NCBI GenBank assembly: GCA_031274075.1
Contig: JAISQQ010000234.1
Span: 1-9,017, forward strand
DNA length: 9,017 nt
Direction: 5' to 3'
From: Accumulibacter sp.
GTDB lineage: Bacteria; Pseudomonadota; Gammaproteobacteria; Burkholderiales; Rhodocyclaceae
Shown one piece after another: positions 5,144 through 9,017 of this stretch (within the stretch, counting starts at the first letter, position 1; the number at the start of each line of letters is the position of its first letter). The position numbers were made by a program, and so were the translations under genes. The notes below the pieces were generated by a model. That model ran no database searches. It saw only the letters and a list, made by a program, of their open reading frames with translations, and was not told where the DNA came from.

Positions 5144-8100
5144 TCATTTGAGCGAGAAACTGGCGCGGCGGCCCGATTCGCCCTCGCCGGCCACATCAGC
5201 CACACCAGCCACACGGGCCTTGCTCGGCAGCAGGAAGATCCGTTCCGCCGCCACCCCGTGCGCGATCAGCCAGTCGCGCACCGCCTTGGCGCGGCGGTCG
5301 GCCAGATTCTTCAGGTCGTCCTCGCCAACCGTCGAATGGTCCAGGAGGCGTTTTTCCATCTCCTCGACCGGCTGGCTCTGCACCATACCGAGCACGTTGC
5401 GCGGTTTCGGAAAGTCTTCCGCCCTGTAAACGCGTTCCAGCAAGGCGGGATACTCCTCCTGGGTGATTTCGACCGGTCTCGCGGAGGCGTCGCTTTCCTC
5501 GCTCTTTTCCTCCTTTTCCTCTTTTTCTTCCCTATCCTCGCGCTTCATCGCCCTGAGTTTACGCTCGAGACGCGCGCGCTTCAGCCCTTCCGTATCCTGC
5601 CCTGGGTCGGCCCAAGCCTCGATCTCGAATTTGAGCGTGGGCCGCTCGAGCAGCGCCTTGGACAGGCTTTCCAGGCGCCTCACGGCTTCCGGCGTGAGCG
5701 CGGCGCGGCCGGGATCGAAATCGACGCTGGAAAGTTCCTCGCCGCCGAACATCGATCCGATCAGCGCGAACGGCGAAGTCGCGGCCTTGAGCAGCAGATT
5801 GACCAGCATCTCGACGATCAGTCCGCCGACGGAAAATTGCGGATCGTTGAGCGAACCGGAAATCGGCAGGTTGATGTCGATCTCGCCGTTGCGGTTCTTG
5901 AGCAGGGAAACGGCCAGGCGCACCGGCAGCGTGGTGGCGTCCGGACTGTCCACCGCGTCGCCGAAGCTCAACTGATCCAGGAAAACCCGGTTCTCGGCTT
6001 CCAGCCGGTCGTCTTCTATCTTGTACTTGACGAAGAGCGACAGCTTGCCCTTCTCGATGGCGTAGCCCGCGTATTTCCCGGAATACGTTGACAGCGAAGT
6101 CAGCTCGATGTCTTTCAGGTCGGCCTGCAGATCCAGGTACGGCTTGGCCGACAAGGGGTTGATCCGCGCCGAGACGTTCAGCGGCGCGACCTTGTCGTAG
6201 CTGCCGCGCAATTCCAGGCGGGCCTGGGTCCCCGGTTTGGAAGACAGGCCGGTGACGCTGCCGCCGATCTCTCCGAGGTTGGCCGTGTAGCTGGGCTTCA
6301 CGAAGTTGTCGGTAAAGCGGACGCTGCCGCCCCGCAGCGTGATCTTGCCAATGGCGACCGGCAGCGCCGGCGGGCCTTCCCCGGCGACCGGCGCCGTCGC
6401 CCTGCCCTCCGGCGCGGCGGCCTCGGTGGAAGGCGTCCCGGTAGACGCCTCGGGATTCGCCTCCGCTTTCTCGTCCTGGCGCACGATCCCGAGCAGGTTG
6501 AGCTTCCCTTCCGGGCTGACGATGACGCGGGCGAAGAAATCGGCCAGCGCGACGTCGCCTATCGACACCGATTCCGGTCCAAGAAGCGCCTTGACCTGGC
6601 TGAGGCGGAGCGACTTCCAGCGCAGGAAATCGGCCGCGCCCGCCTTGTCGGCCGCCTGGAAATCGCCGACCGTCAACTGCCCGGAAAAGCCGCCGGTGAG
6701 GCCGCCGCCCGCGCCATCCTTTCCGTCTTTTCCATCCTCTTCGTCCTTTTCCGCAAGCTGGCGCAACTGCGCCTTGCCGCTGGCGGTCACGTACCCGCGC
6801 TTGACGTTGATGTTCAGCTTTTCGGAGAAATACGCTTGCAGCGGCGCCAGCTCGACGGTCTTGAGCCGCAGGTTCAGGTCGGCGTCGAGCGGCATGAGAC
6901 CCAGCTTGCCGTCGACCGCCACCTCGCCCCGGCGGTTGAACCTGAACGCCGCCTTCACGCCGGCCGTCCGGCCCGGTTCGCTCGACACCTCGGACAGTTC
7001 GAAGCCCAGGCCCTCGATACTCTGCACCGCCTTGGGCGACACCGCGGAATCCTCGAAGCGGATCCCCAGCTTTTCCCCCGCGAAGCTGGCGATCTCCACC
7101 ATCCAGGGCGCCGGCGTGTTTTCCCGCGCGGCGGAGGATGAGGAGGAGGAACGCAGCGCGGGCGGCTCGATCCATTCGATCCGCCCGTCGGCCGAGCGCG
7201 TGATCGAGGCCCGCGCGCGCGTAAGGCGAACCTCGCCGATCGAGACCCGCTGTTTCGCCAGATCCAGTTTTCCGTCCTTGACGGCGAAGGCGTCGACCTT
7301 CAGGCTTTCCCCGCCATCGATCTTCCACGCCAGCTCGAAATCGGCCACCGCGCCCTGTCCGTCGAGATTTTTCACCTGCGCGTCGATGTCCTTGAACTCG
7401 GCCTGGAAAGCCCGGGAATTCGATTGGTCGTCCCAGCGCAGCGCGCCGCCGCTTATCTTCGCCTCGCCGAGCGACCATTCGACGGGTTTGGACGCCTGTC
7501 CGGCCGGCTCGCCGGAATCGGCCGCGGCCGCCGCGGGCAAGAGATCCAGCCAGTTGATCGCTCCCTCCCGGCTCGCGCGCACGGCGATCTCGGGAGAATC
7601 GAGCGCCACCCGGTCGATCGCCACGCGGCCGCCGAACACATCCGCCGAAGCGACGGCGACGTCGAGCCGCTTGAAAGCCGCCAGCGGCTGTCCCTCCGGA
7701 TCGGTCGCCTTCAGGTCGTCCACCGCGGCCTTGCCCGAAACCACCAGGCGGGGCATCTTTCCCGCTTCCTGGCTGAAAACCAGCGTCAGATCCGTGTTCA
7801 GCGTGCCCGATTCGAGCTTCATCGGCAGCCTGACCGGCGAATAGCCGAAGTATTTCGGCAACTGCACGCCGTCCAGCGTCAGCAGGAATTCGCTTTCCCG
7901 GGATTCGGCGAATGGCTTGCTCCGGCCCCTGACGTCGAGCGGAGCGCCGTTGAGGGTCGCCGAGAAATGCGGTACGACAAAGATATTGGTGGCGTAATCC
8001 ATGCTCGAAACGAAAGGCAGCGCCAGGCGGACGTTTCCGGCCACGTGCCGCTCGCCGGTCACGCGGTCGTCGAATTCGAAAGTCCCGCCGGAAATCTGGA

Positions 8101-8578
8101 TGTTGTTCAGCGAGAACGCCGGCGGCGGCCCGTCCTCCGTTTCGTTCGGCCCGGCCATGAACTCATCGATCAGGTCCGAAAAGTCGTAGCGGTTCTCGGC
8201 CAGGCGCACGACGCGGATTTTCGGACCGGCCAGCCGGATTTCATCGATCACCAGCCCCCAGCGGAACAGGGAACTCGCCTGCAGATTCAGGTACAGGCTC
8301 TCGAAACCGGCAAAGCTCTCGCCGCCTTCGCCTTGCTTGACATCCACGCCTTCCACGGTGAGCGACAGCGCGAAGGGATTGATGCCGACGCCGCGGATGC
8401 TCACCGGCCGATGCAGCGCCTCGCTCAGTTTATTGGCCGCGACGTGCCTGACGATGGGAGGCAGCGCCCAAAAACCCAAGATCCCGAACAGCGCGAAAGC
8501 CGCAAGAACCCCCAACCCGTACTTTCGGATCCTGGATGAACAAAGCACCCTCCGAAATACCGCTTTATCGACCTTCAT
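5144..8578 (-). CDS. AsmA-like DUF748 family envelope protein with OmpA-like C-terminal region
   Basis: A 1144-residue protein with one N-terminal membrane helix (about 22-41, GLGVLAAFALFGILGFWALP) that would anchor a long periplasmic region in the inner membrane. The body is repetitive beta-strand of the AsmA-like type (for example PVSIRGVGINPFALSLTVEGV near 58-78 and ISGGTFEFDDR near 162-172). About residues 805-960 carry the most characteristic DUF748 block: INPLSAKPYLDL, STYSGKYAGY, NGEIDINLPISGSLNDPQFS, NLLLKAATSPFALIGSMFGG. An OmpA-like portion follows (about 951-1125, VDFDPGRAAL, then DRRAKAVRDWLIAHGV). It is interrupted by a Lys/Glu-rich stretch near 1012-1030. Other low-complexity inserts are Ser477-482, an EKDEEDGKDGKDG linker near 610-622, and an Ala/Pro/Glu linker near 703-738. 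AsmA-like proteins are linked to lipid movement between membranes and envelope integrity; that role here is inferred. The start has only a weak GGA upstream. The gene probably heads an operon with the response regulator. Confidence 0.92.
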   Translation of the reverse strand: MKVDKAVFRRVLCSSRIRKYGLGVLAAFALFGILGFWALPPIVRHVAANKLSEALHRPVSIRGVGINPFALSLTVEGVDVKQGEGGESFAGFESLYLNLQASSLFRWGLVIDEIRLAGPKIRVVRLAENRYDFSDLIDEFMAGPNETEDGPPPAFSLNNIQISGGTFEFDDRVTGERHVAGNVRLALPFVSSMDYATNIFVVPHFSATLNGAPLDVRGRSKPFAESRESEFLLTLDGVQLPKYFGYSPVRLPMKLESGTLNTDLTLVFSQEAGKMPRLVVSGKAAVDDLKATDPEGQPLAAFKRLDVAVASADVFGGRVAIDRVALDSPEIAVRASREGAINWLDLLPAAAAADSGEPAGQASKPVEWSLGEAKISGGALRWDDQSNSRAFQAEFKDIDAQVKNLDGQGAVADFELAWKIDGGESLKVDAFAVKDGKLDLAKQRVSIGEVRLTRARASITRSADGRIEWIEPPALRSSSSSSAARENTPAPWMVEIASFAGEKLGIRFEDSAVSPKAVQSIEGLGFELSEVSSEPGRTAGVKAAFRFNRRGEVAVDGKLGLMPLDADLNLRLKTVELAPLQAYFSEKLNINVKRGYVTASGKAQLRQLAEKDEEDGKDGKDGAGGGLTGGFSGQLTVGDFQAADKAGAADFLRWKSLRLSQVKALLGPESVSIGDVALADFFARVIVSPEGKLNLLGIVRQDEKAEANPEASTGTPSTEAAAPEGRATAPVAGEGPPALPVAIGKITLRGGSVRFTDNFVKPSYTANLGEIGGSVTGLSSKPGTQARLELRGSYDKVAPLNVSARINPLSAKPYLDLQADLKDIELTSLSTYSGKYAGYAIEKGKLSLFVKYKIEDDRLEAENRVFLDQLSFGDAVDSPDATTLPVRLAVSLLKNRNGEIDINLPISGSLNDPQFSVGGLIVEMLVNLLLKAATSPFALIGSMFGGEELSSVDFDPGRAALTPEAVRRLESLSKALLERPTLKFEIEAWADPGQDTEGLKRARLERKLRAMKREDREEKEEKEEKSEESDASARPVEITQEEYPALLERVYRAEDFPKPRNVLGMVQSQPVEEMEKRLLDHSTVGEDDLKNLADRRAKAVRDWLIAHGVAAERIFLLPSKARVAGVADVAGEGESGRRASFSLK
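5504..5530 (-). repeat. 9-bp tandem repeat encoding Glu-Glu-Lys
   Basis: Two identical 9-base units (CTTTTCCTC on the plus strand at 5504-5512 and 5513-5521) and one variant (TTTTTCTTC, 5522-5530) encode three consecutive Glu-Glu-Lys triplets. Copy-number change would keep the frame and alter the length of a charged linker within the OmpA-like part of the DUF748 protein. Confidence 0.7.
7133..7150 (-). repeat. Trinucleotide repeat encoding six serines
   Basis: Six serine codons in a row (TCC except one TCA) form residues 477-482 of the DUF748 protein, between two AsmA-like segments. This is a short in-frame repeat, probably a flexible linker prone to length variation. Confidence 0.6.
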
Positions 8579-8623
8579 GATATCCAGCCGTATTTGCCAA
8601 CCAAGGTCTTGAATTTACCACTA

Positions 8624-8708
8624 TCAGAGGACAGAAGACAGAAGACAGAGGACAGTCGGTTACCGGGCGCTTCGCGCCGGCAAAAATTTCTGTTCCCTGT
8701 CTTCTGAA
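8624..8708 (+). repeat. Palindromic element with heptamer arms, copy 3
   Basis: The core at about 8656-8690 (GGTTACCGGGCGCTTCGCGCC) matches copies 1 and 2, with the same hairpin apart from a mismatch toward its base. The arms are different in sequence. The left arm (8624-8655) is made of CAGAGGA and CAGAAGA heptamers in place of TCAGGNN units. The right arm (8690-8707, CTGTTCCCTGTCTTCTGA) is complementary to that left arm. The copy lies 46 bases upstream of the DUF748 start codon and about 180 bases before the carboxylase gene, in the spacer between the two divergent genes. It has the same orientation as copy 2. Confidence 0.8.
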
Positions 8709-8783
8709 AATACTTTCATCAGCGGTTCGGTTGAACTAGAATGCCGAGCTTGGCTTTTCCACGGGGATGACGCGGCCGCCGGC

Positions 8784-8811
8784 CCGCAAGGGTTTGTCCC
8801 TGTAATTGCGG
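8784..8811 (+). other. Stem-loop in the probable leader of the carboxylase gene
   Basis: CCGCAA (8784-8789) pairs with TTGCGG (8806-8811), and inside it GGG (8790-8792) pairs with CCC (8798-8800), leaving a five-base loop and a five-base bulge. It lies 80 bases upstream of the start codon. No T-run follows, and I recognise no riboswitch class. It could also be DNA-level symmetry for a regulator. Confidence 0.35.
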
Positions 8812-8880
8812 TTTGGTTCGGGTTTTTGCGGTTCCTTGGCGGCAGGGCATTGATATTGCGGGATAAAACCCGATTTTTCC

Positions 8881-8886
8881 AGGGAG
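8881..8886 (+). promoter_or_regulatory. Ribosome-binding site of the carboxylase gene
   Basis: AGGGAG lies five bases before the ATG at 8892. This supports that start codon and the reality of a gene of which only 126 bases fall in the window. Confidence 0.7.
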
Positions 8887-8891
8887 TAAAG

Positions 8892-9017
8892 ATGGCCACA
8901 GAAGGGAAGACACAAAAGAGTCTGGAAGCGCTGCGCGAATTACGGTCGCGGGCAGTGCAAGGCGGCGGAGCGAAGCGCGTCGAGCAGCAGCACGAGCGCG
9001 GCAAGCTGACCGCGCGC
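8892..9017 (+). CDS. pccB: Acyl-CoA (probably propionyl-CoA) carboxylase carboxyltransferase subunit, N-terminus only
   Basis: The frame opens with ATG at 8892 and stays open to the window end, giving 42 residues that finish VEQQHERGKLTAR. The pattern LRELRSRA, then GGGAKRVEQQHERGKLTAR is the conserved N-terminal helix-turn segment of the PccB/AccD5 carboxyltransferase family, which transfers carboxyl from biotin to propionyl-CoA or acetyl-CoA. Methylcrotonyl- or geranyl-CoA carboxylase beta subunits are close alternatives but usually differ around the QH..GKLTAR motif. Family members are about 510-540 residues, so roughly 90% of the gene lies beyond the window. A biotin-carrying alpha subunit is often encoded nearby. 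The product would be cytoplasmic. It is transcribed away from the DUF748 gene and has its own ribosome-binding site. Confidence 0.78.
   Translation, partial: MATEGKTQKSLEALRELRSRAVQGGGAKRVEQQHERGKLTAR

Larger units (their letters stand above)
8579..8891. other. Divergent intergenic region between the DUF748 and carboxylase genes
   Basis: These 313 bases separate two outward-facing genes and so must hold the promoters for both. They contain palindromic element copy 3 (8624-8708), a stem-loop (8784-8811) and the carboxylase gene's ribosome-binding site. A weak plus-strand promoter match is TTTCAT at 8714-8719 and TAGAAT at 8737-8742, 17 bases apart. Only the -10 half is good (five of six), so I do not call it with confidence. 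I see no convincing minus-strand promoter between the element and the DUF748 start. The open frames at 8660-9004 and 8719-8913 on the minus strand have no family signature and oppose the carboxylase start. Confidence 0.6.

Noticed and set aside
5559..7478. A 639-residue minus-strand open frame overlapping the DUF748 gene
   Set aside because: It is an out-of-frame reading of GC-rich coding DNA: extremely Arg- and Gly-rich, with no domain signatures. The overlapping frame has clear AsmA/DUF748 motifs throughout.
6306..7844. A 512-residue plus-strand open frame and similar long frames at 7424-8539 and 5258-6091
   Set aside because: These lie antisense to the DUF748 gene, with Ser/Pro/Arg-rich composition and no recognisable family. 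Long antisense frames are expected in high-GC genes.
8859..8880. An intrinsic terminator just before the carboxylase gene (CGGG, ATAAAA, CCCG, then T-rich)
   Set aside because: The stem is only four base pairs, and it sits immediately before a strong ribosome-binding site, so termination there is unlikely.

Overview
The window looks like chromosomal DNA of a GC-rich Gram-negative proteobacterium, probably a gammaproteobacterium. The evidence is an outer-membrane autotransporter, an AsmA-like/DUF748 envelope protein with an OmpA-type tail, a FixJ/LuxR response regulator, the start of a propionyl-CoA-carboxylase-type gene, and intergenic palindromic repeats of the REP kind. Most genes sit in high-GC DNA. 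The left ~900 bases and the 5' half of the autotransporter gene are visibly AT-richer. The taxon is inferred from gene families and base composition only.

Left edge (1-1087): a divergent minus-strand gene appears to start at position 37 and run off the window. A plus-strand hypothetical gene follows (about 84-836), with no recognisable family. Then come 250 non-coding bases packed with repeats: a degenerate REP-like unit, a perfect 12-bp hairpin (962-989), and the first copy of a larger palindromic element (991-1077).

Middle (1088-4376, minus strand): a complete 1029-residue subtilisin-type (S8) autotransporter with an intact catalytic triad, a passenger stalk and a beta-barrel ending in Phe. 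Just upstream of its start codon lie a second copy of the palindromic element (4201-4290) and a 79-bp fragment matching the last strand of the autotransporter's own beta-barrel. The gene is therefore bracketed by 66-bp direct repeats of its 3' end (63 of 66 identical) and by two inverted copies of the element.

Right (4452-8578, minus strand): a likely two-gene operon with a 1144-residue DUF748/AsmA-like inner-membrane-anchored periplasmic protein first and a FixJ-family response regulator 41 bases downstream. No sensor kinase is visible. A third copy of the palindromic element lies at 8624-8708. At 8892 a plus-strand gene begins that carries the N-terminal signature of an acyl-CoA carboxylase carboxyltransferase subunit; the window ends inside it.

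The most unusual content is the three-copy palindromic element. It has a conserved ~30-nt GC-rich hairpin core flanked by arms built from 7-nt units. In copy 3 the arm sequence differs from copies 1 and 2, yet its two arms are still complementary. I see no defence system, CRISPR array, RNA gene, insertion sequence or transposase in the window.
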